Position numbers and translations under genes: made by a program. Below are positions 42,812-50,546 of a stretch of DNA of 64,000 nucleotides, one piece after another; position 1 is the stretch's first letter; each line of letters opens with the position of its first letter. The stretch covers positions 17,884 to 81,883 of the forward strand of contig JAPUEB010000023.1 of assembly GCA_027492795.1 (NCBI GenBank). Reading direction: 5' to 3'. The notes below the pieces were generated by a model that made no database searches, was not told the origin of the DNA, and worked only from the letters and a program-made list of their open reading frames with translations. The stretch is from Chryseobacterium sp. Lineage in GTDB: Bacteria; Bacteroidota; Bacteroidia; Flavobacteriales; Weeksellaceae.

Positions 42812-43714
42812 ATGACCTTCAAAGAACCGCAAACACTAAAAAATATTTCAGAAATCATCGGTGCAAAATTTGTTGGCGATGAAGATTTTCCTGTTTTGGG
42901 AACCAATGAAATCCATATGGTTCAGCCGGGAGAAATCGTTTTTGTAAACCATCCTAAATATTACGAAAAGGCTCTCAATTCTGCTGCAACGATTATCTTA
43001 ATTGATAAAGAAGTAGATTGTCCCCAAGGAAAAGCGCTGCTTGTTTCTGATGATCCTTTTAGGGATTTTAATAAAATAAATACCCATTTTACAAGAATTT
43101 CAAATTTTACGGAAGAACTTCACGGTTTGGAAATTGGTGAAGGAACAAAAATTCATTCTTCAGTGGTTTTAGGAAACGATGTGAAAATAGGCAAAAACTG
43201 TCTCGTTTATCCAAACGTTGTAATTGGAGACCGAACAGAAATTGGTGATAACGTTATCATTCAAGCTAATACGGTTTTGGGTGGCGATGCTTTTTATTAT
43301 AGAAAACTGGATGGCAATTTCGACCGACTAATTTCCGTAGGTAACGTAGTTATCGAAAACAATGTGGAAATCGGAAATGGTTGTACCATCGATAGGGGTG
43401 TAACAGCTTCAACGGTTATCGGCGAAGGTTCTGTTTTAGATAATCAGATTCAAATTGGACATGATACGGTGATTGGTAAAAGATGTCTAATTGCTTCACA
43501 AACCGGTATTGCTGGTTGTTGCGTTTTGGAAGATGAAGTTACCGTTTGGGGACAGGTTGGAATGGCTTCCGGAGTGAAAGTGGCTTCTGGAACGGTTCTT
43601 TTGGCAAAATGTGGCGTAAACAGAGATTTGGAAAAGGGAACTTATTTTGGCTTTTTAGCAGAACCTTTTAAAGAATACTTAAGGAAGGAAGTAAAGCTTA
43701 AAAATTTAAAATAG
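42812..43714 (+). CDS. LpxD-like acyltransferase paralogue
   Basis: 300 residues, 43 fewer than lpxD. N-terminal domain (FVGDEDFPVLGTNEI, GEIVFVNHPKYYEKAL), hexapeptide beta-helix (~105-285) with catalytic-type histidine in IQIGHDTVIGKR. GGDAFYYRKL replaces GSDGFGFQP of lpxD, so acyl-chain or nucleotide-sugar specificity probably differs. It might act on a second amino sugar or in a different acylation step. Confidence 0.9.
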   Translation: MTFKEPQTLKNISEIIGAKFVGDEDFPVLGTNEIHMVQPGEIVFVNHPKYYEKALNSAATIILIDKEVDCPQGKALLVSDDPFRDFNKINTHFTRISNFTEELHGLEIGEGTKIHSSVVLGNDVKIGKNCLVYPNVVIGDRTEIGDNVIIQANTVLGGDAFYYRKLDGNFDRLISVGNVVIENNVEIGNGCTIDRGVTASTVIGEGSVLDNQIQIGHDTVIGKRCLIASQTGIAGCCVLEDEVTVWGQVGMASGVKVASGTVLLAKCGVNRDLEKGTYFGFLAEPFKEYLRKEVKLKNLK

Positions 43715-43799
43715 TCCTTGTTAAAGGCTAATAATTTCAATATTATTGAGTAAATTTGTCAATCTCAAATTTTAAGAAAATAAATTAAATAAAACAAAA

Positions 43800-44672
43800 A
43801 TGTCAGTATTAGTAAACAAAGATTCTAAAGTAATCGTTCAGGGATTTACAGGTAACGAGGGAACTTTCCACGCAGGACAGATGATTGAATACGGAACCAA
43901 CGTTGTAGGCGGCGTTACTCCAGGAAAAGGAGGCACCGAACACCTTGGAAAACCTGTTTTCAACACCGTTGCAGATGCCGTAGAAAAAGCTGGAGCCAAT
44001 GTTTCCATTATTTTCGTTCCGCCTGCGTTTGCTGCAGATGCCATTATGGAGGCAGCAGAAGCCGGAATTAAAGTAATCGTATGTATTACCGAAGGAATTC
44101 CAGTTGCAGATATGGTGAAAGTGAAATCTTATATTGCTGACAGAGATTGCAGATTGATTGGACCAAACTGTCCGGGAGTTATCACTTCAGATGAAGCAAA
44201 AATCGGAATTATGCCTGGTTTTGTCTTCAAAAAAGGAAGAGTAGGAATCGTTTCAAAATCCGGAACATTAACGTATGAAGCTGCAGACCAAGTGGTAAAA
44301 GCCGGTCACGGAGTTTCTACAGCAATCGGTATCGGAGGAGATCCAATTATCGGAACTACCACCAAAGAAGCTTTGGAACTTTTCATCAACGACCCAGAAA
44401 CTGACGCCGTTGTAATGATTGGAGAAATCGGAGGTTCATTAGAAGCTGAAGCTGCAAGATGGTATAAAGCAAGTGGTTCTAAAAAGCCCGTTGTAGGCTT
44501 CATCGCAGGACAAACTGCGCCAAAAGGAAGAACTATGGGACACGCTGGAGCAATTGTAGGTGGTGCGGAAGATACTGCACAGGCAAAAATGGAGATTATG
44601 CGTGAAAACGGAATTCACGTAGTAGATTCTCCTGCTGATATTGGGGAAACTGTTTCTAAAGTTTTAGGATAA
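43800..44672 (+). CDS. sucD: Succinyl-CoA ligase alpha subunit
   Basis: 290 residues. CoA-binding [54 protein letters not shown] and phosphohistidine H in [14 protein letters not shown] cycle. The beta subunit is not in the window. A -7 box TAAATTTG (43751-43758) precedes it. Confidence 0.97.
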   Translation: MSVLVNKDSKVIVQGFTGNEGTFHAGQMIEYGTNVVGGVTPGKGGTEHLGKPVFNTVADAVEKAGANVSIIFVPPAFAADAIMEAAEAGIKVIVCITEGIPVADMVKVKSYIADRDCRLIGPNCPGVITSDEAKIGIMPGFVFKKGRVGIVSKSGTLTYEAADQVVKAGHGVSTAIGIGGDPIIGTTTKEALELFINDPETDAVVMIGEIGGSLEAEAARWYKASGSKKPVVGFIAGQTAPKGRTMGHAGAIVGGAEDTAQAKMEIMRENGIHVVDSPADIGETVSKVLG

Positions 44673-44689
44673 AAATTAAAAAACACAAT

Positions 44690-45358
44690 ATGAAAAAATT
44701 CTTATTAAGTGCGTTGATTTTACTTTCTGGAATGTCTTACGCACAAATAGATTTAAGCAATACAAGGTACGGTGTAACCGGTGGTTTTAATTATTCCAGG
44801 GTGAGATATGCGCACAATCCTTCAGGTCCGCGATATACTTTTCAAGTTGGTGGACTCGCTTTAATCCCTCTTGGAAATGATGATCAGTTTTACTTGCAGC
44901 CTGAACTTACTTATTATGGTGCGGGAGAAACAGGAAGAGACAGTGGAAGTAAAAATAGAGTTGGTTACAACGCGGTTTATGCCAATAACTATATAAGCTT
45001 GCCTATTTACTTTAAAGGCTATTTCACAAATGCCGAGTCAGAATTTTTTGCACTTGCAGGGCCAAGATTTAATTTTTTAGTGAATCAATCTGTAAAAAAT
45101 GCCCCTCAAAGATATACAATAGAAGGCGGAGATCCATTAGCTCCAGGTGTTAATGGAAAGGCGAAAGGCTTCAACTTTGCCTTGGGCGCAGGAATTGGTT
45201 TCAGCTATAAACGTACATTGGAACTTTCTGTAAGATATGATGTTGGGTTGTCCAATACTTACCCTCAAATGATTGAAACTACGGTGAATGATCCAAATAC
45301 AACGAAACGAAAATCAGAACAAGTTCTTAGTGCCGTGTTAAGCTACATTTTTGAATAA
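44690..45358 (+). CDS. PorT-like outer-membrane beta-barrel protein
   Basis: 222 residues. Signal peptide (1-~18, MKKFLLSALILLSGMSYA), then alternating amphipathic strands (YGVTGGFNYSRVRY, FYLQPELTYYGAG, YISLPIYFKGYF, FALAGPRFNFLV, FNFALGAGIGFSY, LELSVRYDVGLSN) ending in ...VLSYIFE. LALIPLGND and ISLPIYFKG are typical of outer_membrane beta-barrel/PorT families. It follows sucD by 17 nt and may be co-transcribed. The function is unknown. Confidence 0.88.
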   Translation: MKKFLLSALILLSGMSYAQIDLSNTRYGVTGGFNYSRVRYAHNPSGPRYTFQVGGLALIPLGNDDQFYLQPELTYYGAGETGRDSGSKNRVGYNAVYANNYISLPIYFKGYFTNAESEFFALAGPRFNFLVNQSVKNAPQRYTIEGGDPLAPGVNGKAKGFNFALGAGIGFSYKRTLELSVRYDVGLSNTYPQMIETTVNDPNTTKRKSEQVLSAVLSYIFE

Positions 45359-45360
45359 CA

Positions 45361-45392
45361 AAAAAGCTGTCAAAAAAAAATGACAGCTTTTT
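45361..45392. terminator. Bidirectional terminator
   Basis: Perfect 12-bp stem AAAAAGCTGTCA / TGACAGCTTTTT around an 8-A loop, with T-runs on both strands, between convergent genes. Confidence 0.92.
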
Positions 45393-45395
45393 ATT

Positions 45396-45764
45396 TTAAT
45401 TGAAATTGATGGATTTTTTGAATTCTTGAAAGTCTTCTTTTTCAGATTCCTGATACAGATATTTTTCTGCCCAATTTAAAATGCTTTGTACTACGGGTAT
45501 CAAATCTAATCCCTTTTCTGTAATTCTGTAATGAAAAACAAGTTTGTTTCTAGAGCTTTTGGTCTTCACCAACATTCCGAGTTTTACCAGCTTTTCTAGA
45601 CGGTCCGATAAAGTGTTCGTGGCAATACCTTCCGGCATGTTCACTAAATCTTTGAAAGTTGATTTACCAAACATGGCAACATCTCGCAAAATTAGCAGGG
45701 TCCATTTATCTCCGAAAATGTCTAAACTTCTAGCTAAAGGACAAAGAGAGCGGTAATCTTTCAT
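45396..45764 (-). CDS. HxlR family transcriptional regulator
   Basis: 122 residues, winged helix. CPLARSLDIFGDKWTLLILRDVAMFG is the family N-terminus with one redox-suited cysteine (C9), and NTLSDRLEKLVKLGML the recognition region. Members often sense electrophiles or quinones. A palindrome overlaps its predicted -7 box (45781-45800), indicating autoregulation. Target genes are otherwise unknown. Confidence 0.93.
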   Translation of the reverse strand: MKDYRSLCPLARSLDIFGDKWTLLILRDVAMFGKSTFKDLVNMPEGIATNTLSDRLEKLVKLGMLVKTKSSRNKLVFHYRITEKGLDLIPVVQSILNWAEKYLYQESEKEDFQEFKKSINFN

Positions 45765-45780
45765 TTTTATTATTTAGTTG

Positions 45781-45800
45781 CAAATGTAAATTAACATTTG
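45781..45800 (-). promoter_or_regulatory. Candidate HxlR operator over the -7 box
   Basis: CAAATGT and ACATTTG form a perfect 7-bp dyad with a 6-nt spacer; the minus strand reads TACATTTG (45788-45781), a TAnnTTTG box. The start codon is 16 nt downstream. Confidence 0.5.
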
Positions 45801-45882
45801 TATAAAAAACACATTTTTCCCCATCTAATTTCTACGCAATTTTACGTATTTTGAAAAAAAAACAAAATTTCAAGCAAAAAAA

Positions 45883-47100
45883 CTAAAGCGCTGCATTATT
45901 TTCCAGAATAATGGCATAACCCTGTCCAACACCAATACACATCGTAGCCAGCGCATATTTTTTGCCGGTTTTTTGCAATTCCAAAGCTGCGGAATAGGTA
46001 ATTCTGGTTCCGCTCATTCCAAGAGGATGTCCAAGTGCGATGGCGCCTCCGTTTACATTTACTCGCGGATCATCATTTGCAATTCCCAATTCTTTCAAAA
46101 CCGCAATACTTTGTGCAGCAAAAGCTTCGTTTAGTTCAATAATATCAATTTGGTTGAGGGTAAGATTTGCCCTTTTTAAAGCCAGTTTTGTAGCTTCCAC
46201 AGGTCCGATTCCCATAATTCTCGGTTCGCAACCCGTAACTGCGGAAGTAACAATTTTTGCCAAAGGTTTTAGGTTGTAATTTTTTACCGCATCTTCCGAA
46301 GCAATGATTACAGCAGCAGCACCATCATTCAAACCAGAAGAGTTTCCTGCGGTTACACTTCCGTTTTCCTTTACAAAAGCCGGTTTTAATTTTCCTAAAA
46401 TTTCTAAACTTGAATTGGATTTGATAAATTCATCTTTATTAATGACAATCGCATCACCTTTTCTTTGAGGAATTACAACGTCTGAAATTTCTTCCGCCAA
46501 TCTTCCGCTTTCCTGAGCTTTGGTTGCCTTTTGTTGAGAGTTTAAGGCAAATTCATCCTGTTCTTCACGGGAAATTTTATACAGTTCCGCCAAATTTTCG
46601 GCAGTTTTTCCCATCGCTTCCGTTTCATACAATTTTTCCATTTCAGGATTGATGAAACGCCATCCAAAACTACTGTCAAACATTTTTTGGTTGGTATCAA
46701 AACCGTTTTCAGCTTTAGAAATCACGTAAGGTCCTCTCGACATTCCTTCCACTCCGCCTGCGATAAATAAATCGCCTTCGCCAGATTTTATCGCTCTCGC
46801 AGCCTGAACAATCGCGCTCATTCCTGATGCGCAAAGTCGGTTTACGGTTTCTCCGGGAACATTTGTTGGTAATCCCGCCAAAAGAAGCGCCATTCTTGCG
46901 ACATTTCTGTTGTCTTCGCCGGCTTGATTTGCACAGCCGATAATGACGTCATCAACTTTGTCTAAAGGTAGATTTGGATTTTTGGCAACCAAACTCTTTA
47001 TTACGGAAGCAATTAAATCGTCGGTTCTTACTGCGGCTAAACTTCCTTTAAAATTTCCAATCGCAGAACGTGTTCCGTCGATAATATAGGCGTTTTTCAT
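45883..47100 (-). CDS. pcaF: Thiolase, probably 3-oxoadipyl-CoA type
   Basis: 405 residues. Nucleophile in NRLCASGMSA (~C90), histidine in GGAIALGHPLGMSG and second cysteine in MCIGVGQG. The segment GCANQAGEDNRNVARMALLLAGLP is close to PcaF/PaaJ thiolases that split 3-oxoadipyl-CoA to succinyl-CoA and acetyl-CoA; a general fatty-acid thiolase is the alternative. No phenylacetate or protocatechuate genes are adjacent. Confidence 0.88.
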   Translation of the reverse strand: MKNAYIIDGTRSAIGNFKGSLAAVRTDDLIASVIKSLVAKNPNLPLDKVDDVIIGCANQAGEDNRNVARMALLLAGLPTNVPGETVNRLCASGMSAIVQAARAIKSGEGDLFIAGGVEGMSRGPYVISKAENGFDTNQKMFDSSFGWRFINPEMEKLYETEAMGKTAENLAELYKISREEQDEFALNSQQKATKAQESGRLAEEISDVVIPQRKGDAIVINKDEFIKSNSSLEILGKLKPAFVKENGSVTAGNSSGLNDGAAAVIIASEDAVKNYNLKPLAKIVTSAVTGCEPRIMGIGPVEATKLALKRANLTLNQIDIIELNEAFAAQSIAVLKELGIANDDPRVNVNGGAIALGHPLGMSGTRITYSAALELQKTGKKYALATMCIGVGQGYAIILENNAAL

Positions 47101-47141
47101 TTCTAAATTTTATTGAGCGTAAATTTAAGGAAATTATAAAG

Positions 47142-47170
47142 AATGCCACGAATGCACAATTATTCTTTTT
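47142..47170. repeat. Degenerate family E palindrome
   Basis: GCCACGAATGCAC followed by TTCGTGCGTG without the matched right arm. Confidence 0.5.
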
Positions 47171-47245
47171 TCGTGCGTGTTACTAATGGCTATTGAAATT
47201 GAATACTTCGGATTCTTCTAAAAGTAAAAGAAAGATTTTTTTTTC

Positions 47246-47359
47246 ATCCAACACTCTATCACTCAATCACTCAATCACTCCAACGCTCCAACTCTCAAAC
47301 TCTCAAACTCTGCAACTCTCAAACTCTCAAACTCTCAAACACTCAAACCCTCTCACTCC
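47246..47359. repeat. Family C tandem array
   Basis: About 115 bp of seven- to eight-base units such as CACTCAAT and CTCTCAAA, with at least twelve imperfect copies. It lies before the MBL gene's 3' end and is not a CRISPR array (no constant spacer). The same units are coding at 51266-51326. Confidence 0.85.
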
Positions 47360-48468
47360 AAAACTTCCCACCACTTTTCATAAATTTTCGAATTATCTTC
47401 CCAATTCACTTTTTCGCCGATTTTTGGGTAAAGAATTCTACGATTTTCCGTATTCAGTTCCGCCATTTTTTCCAAAGGCTCCTTCCAGGAATGCGTTGCC
47501 AAAGCAAATTTTGAATTGTGGACAGGAATCATTCTTTTCGCATTCAAATCTTTCATTGCCTGAATATTTTCTCCAGGCATAAAATGAATGTAGCGCCAAT
47601 CCTTATTATATTGCCCATTTTCCAGAATCGCCAAATCCAAACTGCCATATTTTTCGCCAATTTTTTTGAAATTCGTATCGTAGCCGGAATCTCCACCGAT
47701 GTAAATTTTCTGTTTGGGAGTTTCAAACACAAAGCTTGCCCAAATTGCTTGGTCGCGCTTCAATCCACGACCGGAAAAATGTCGCGCCGGTTCTGCATTG
47801 ATTTTAAAACCATCGCCCAAATCAGCGCTTTCAAACCAGTCCAATTCGATGATGTTTTTCGGATTGTAACCCCAAAATTCCAAATGTTCGCCGGTTCCAA
47901 GTCCTGTAATAATTTTTTTAGTTTTTGGAAAAAGTTTTAGAACTGTTTCATAATCCAAATGATCCCAATGATCATGCGTTATCACTAAATAATCCAATTC
48001 TGGAATGTCTCCTGGTTTATACAAATCGCTTCCCTTAAATGCTTTTGTAGTGAAAGAAAACGGAGATGCATAACCGCTTAAAACTGGATCAACAAGAATT
48101 TTCTTTCCTTCAATCTGAATGAAATAAGACGAATGTCCCATCCAAACATAAGCGTTTTCATTGGGATTCAAATTTTTCAAATCTGTTTTTGAAAAGTTAA
48201 AAGCATTTTTTGGCGTCTTATTCGGGGTTTTTCCGAAAAGAAAGCGAAACATCACTTCCGGCATTGAGGTATCTTCTGCAAGTTGAGGCGTTGCGTTCAA
48301 ATTATCAAATCTTCCGTTTTTGTAGTGCGGAGATTTCAAAACTCTTTCCAAACGTGCTCCTGATGGTGCTTTTCCAAATTTTTTCTGTTTCATAATAAAA
48401 TAGGCAGAAACCGAAACGATTCCTACAAGTATTAAGATAATTGCAAATGTTCTTTTTAAAATTTTCAT
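47353..48468 (-). CDS. MBL-fold hydrolase, NAPE-PLD/UlaG-like
   Basis: 371 residues from ATG 48468. N-terminal TM anchor (5-28), then metallo-beta-lactamase fold: THDHWDHLD (HxHxDH), ARHFSGRG, GGDSGYD and PVHNSKFALATHSW. MGHSSYFIQIEGKKILVDPVL matches the N-acyl-phosphatidylethanolamine phospholipase D-like group. The catalytic domain is probably periplasmic, judging from one uncleaved N-terminal helix. The substrate is unknown. Confidence 0.88.
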   Translation of the reverse strand: MKILKRTFAIILILVGIVSVSAYFIMKQKKFGKAPSGARLERVLKSPHYKNGRFDNLNATPQLAEDTSMPEVMFRFLFGKTPNKTPKNAFNFSKTDLKNLNPNENAYVWMGHSSYFIQIEGKKILVDPVLSGYASPFSFTTKAFKGSDLYKPGDIPELDYLVITHDHWDHLDYETVLKLFPKTKKIITGLGTGEHLEFWGYNPKNIIELDWFESADLGDGFKINAEPARHFSGRGLKRDQAIWASFVFETPKQKIYIGGDSGYDTNFKKIGEKYGSLDLAILENGQYNKDWRYIHFMPGENIQAMKDLNAKRMIPVHNSKFALATHSWKEPLEKMAELNTENRRILYPKIGEKVNWEDNSKIYEKWWEVLE

Positions 48469-48657
48469 TTGATAGTATGACGAAAATGGGTGCAAAATTA
48501 CTTTAAAAATTACTTTAAATTGGATACTTTTTATCTATTAAAGCAATAAGTGGAAATTTGATTTGATAAAAATCAGTTTCAATGGTTTTTTTCTCTTTTT
48601 TATTTGCGCTGTCGTTAAAAAATATTTAATTTTAATCAACCTTAAAAAAATATAGTT

Positions 48658-49083
48658 ATGCACGACATTGTAAGAGTGGGTATCGTTGTAGATGCGCCTG
48701 TAGAAAAAGTTTGGAAAGCTTTAACCGATAAAGAACAGCTGAAAGAATGGTATTTCGATATTCCCGATTTTGGCACAGAAGTAGGAACAAATTTTAGTTT
48801 CTATGAACCTGGCGAGAAAAAGCAGTATCATCATTTTTGTGAAATCATGGATGTGATTCCTGGTGAGAAATTGAAATATTCTTGGGAATATCCTGAGCTT
48901 TCCAAAAGTAAATCCATCGTAAAATGGCAACTTTCTGAAAAAGACGGAGGCACCTATCTTACATTGAAACACAAAGGTTTGGAGAATTTCCACCATTTGG
49001 GAAATGATTTTCAGCACGATAGTTTTGAAAAAGGCTGGAATGAAATTGTAACCAAAAACCTTAAGGAGTTTTTGGAAAAATAG
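48658..49083 (+). CDS. SRPBCC (AHSA1-like) protein
   Basis: 141 residues. VDAPVEKVWKALTDKEQLKEW is the AHSA1/START-like N-terminal block; KLKYSWEYPELSKSKSIVKWQL and a long terminal helix (FEKGWNEIVTKNLKEFL) complete a lipid- or ligand-binding hot-pocket fold. No specific ligand can be named. It is divergent from the MBL gene and convergent with the Dyp gene. Confidence 0.92.
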   Translation: MHDIVRVGIVVDAPVEKVWKALTDKEQLKEWYFDIPDFGTEVGTNFSFYEPGEKKQYHHFCEIMDVIPGEKLKYSWEYPELSKSKSIVKWQLSEKDGGTYLTLKHKGLENFHHLGNDFQHDSFEKGWNEIVTKNLKEFLEK

Positions 49084-49128
49084 AATTATTTCTAGAAATA
49101 CGCTACTATGGCGTGTTAATAATATAAA

Positions 49129-49173
49129 CTGCCACAATTCACAATTTTTTTTTAGTTGGTGTATTTGTGGCAG
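49129..49173. repeat. Family E-like palindrome
   Basis: CTGCCACAA pairs with TTGTGGCAG around a T-rich centre, between convergent genes; it may also serve as a terminator. Confidence 0.6.
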
Positions 49174-49219
49174 TTTTAGTTTATTAAAAACCTCAACTAC
49201 TTTAAAAAATTATAGAAAA

Positions 49220-50143
49220 TCATCCCGAAAATTCATCCAACATTTCAAAAGTCGGAACGAAGAAAAGTGTTCCCGTTTTTGCAGTGCTAAAATCTAAAAT
49301 TCTATCATAATTTCCTTCGGGATTACCGATGAACATTCGGTTGAGCATTAATTTTACGGTTTCAAAAGAACTTGCGTAAGCGATGAAATAAGTTCCAAGA
49401 TCGTTGTTGGCGATGGTTCCGAAAGGCATATTGTCGCGCACAATTTTTTTGTCGTCGCCAACGTTGGCAAGCGCGGAATGTGAGTTGGTAGGTTTTTCGT
49501 CGTCGCTCATTTCGATGTCGTGGATTTTGCTTCTGCCAAAGACTTTTTCCTGCTCGTGAAGCGATAATTGTTCCCAAGCGAACAAATTGTGGGTGTATTT
49601 TTGAACGAAAAGATAACTTCCGCCTTTGTAATTTTCGTCCTCATTGCCGATGATTCCGAAGAAATTTCGGTCGCTTCCTTTTGGATTTTCGGTGCCATCT
49701 ACAAATCCTAAAATACTGCGACCGTCCCAATAACGAAAACCGTGAACTTCCTCGACGCAATCGGCAATTTCGCTCAATAATTTTGAAATAATTCCAGCGG
49801 TATCCACACAAAAACTGAATTCCTCGCCACGAATGTGGAAATGCAAATCGCCACGAGTTGAAACTGCGGTGTGTTTTGAGCCCTTTATTTCTCCAAATTT
49901 TTCAAATTGTTTGGGAAGCGGTTTTGGTAAATTGAGCATTTCCCACGCTTCAAAACCAATCCCTAAAACTACGCTTTCTGTGGAATTTGGAAAACGAATA
50001 ATCGCAGAATTATTAAGATTGGAAATGAGTTTGCAGAGTTTTTGGAAAGTTTCCTTAATTTCTGCGTTTTCTTTGAAATTCCAAACCATAAAAATGGTGT
50101 TTTTGTTGGGATTATCAACGACGTTTTGAGAAGTGATGGACAT
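49220..50143 (-). CDS. Dye-decolorising (Dyp-type) peroxidase
   Basis: 307 residues from ATG 50143 (longer frame upstream is repeat). GFVDGTENPKGSDR contains the distal aspartate; the proximal heme histidine is in KIHDIEM or NSHSALANV, and RDNMPFG holds the distal arginine. It is heme dependent and cytoplasmic or encapsulin-associated in other bacteria; no encapsulin gene is adjacent. Confidence 0.94.
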   Translation of the reverse strand: MSITSQNVVDNPNKNTIFMVWNFKENAEIKETFQKLCKLISNLNNSAIIRFPNSTESVVLGIGFEAWEMLNLPKPLPKQFEKFGEIKGSKHTAVSTRGDLHFHIRGEEFSFCVDTAGIISKLLSEIADCVEEVHGFRYWDGRSILGFVDGTENPKGSDRNFFGIIGNEDENYKGGSYLFVQKYTHNLFAWEQLSLHEQEKVFGRSKIHDIEMSDDEKPTNSHSALANVGDDKKIVRDNMPFGTIANNDLGTYFIAYASSFETVKLMLNRMFIGNPEGNYDRILDFSTAKTGTLFFVPTFEMLDEFSG

Positions 50144-50546
50144 TTTTTGAGATTTTGAGGTTTTTACAAATTTAAAGATGTTTTTTAAACCACAAAAGCA
50201 CAAAAGCTTGCTGCTGTATTTTTTAAATGGAACTGATTGCGGTTCATAAGTTCACAAAAGTTTTAAAAATCAAAGATTTTTTGAGTTTTTTTTTTAATGC
50301 CACGAATGCACGAATATTTTTATTAGTGCATTCGTGGCAAAATTTATTTTATTTCATTGTAATTTTTAACCACAAAAGGCACAAAAGTTTGCTATTAATT
50401 TTTTTGAGATTGAACTGATTGTGTTTTATTAGGTAACAAAAGTTTTAAAAATCAAAGATTTTTACTTTTAAAATTTCAGATAAAAAAACCTCCGAAATTT
50501 TTCGGAGGTTTGTAATCTTCGGTCTTCGGACTTCCGTCTTCCAACT
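50144..50546. repeat. 403-bp intergenic composite of families F and E
   Basis: Two ~105-bp direct copies of a family F element (50181-50285 and 50362-50466), both ending with AAAAGTTTTAAAAATCAAAG, flank a family E palindrome (50298-50339, 14-bp arms). No gene is present. Confidence 0.85.
50487..50510 (-). terminator. Terminator of the second E2 gene
   Basis: 11-bp stem AACCTCCGAAA / TTTCGGAGGTT; on the minus strand seven T follow. Confidence 0.9.

Noticed and set aside
47246..47359. Regular array of short units that at first looks like a CRISPR or minisatellite array
   Set aside because: Units are 7-8 bases with no unique spacers of constant length, no cas genes are present, and the same units occur at three other loci including coding sequence; it is a family C dispersed repeat.
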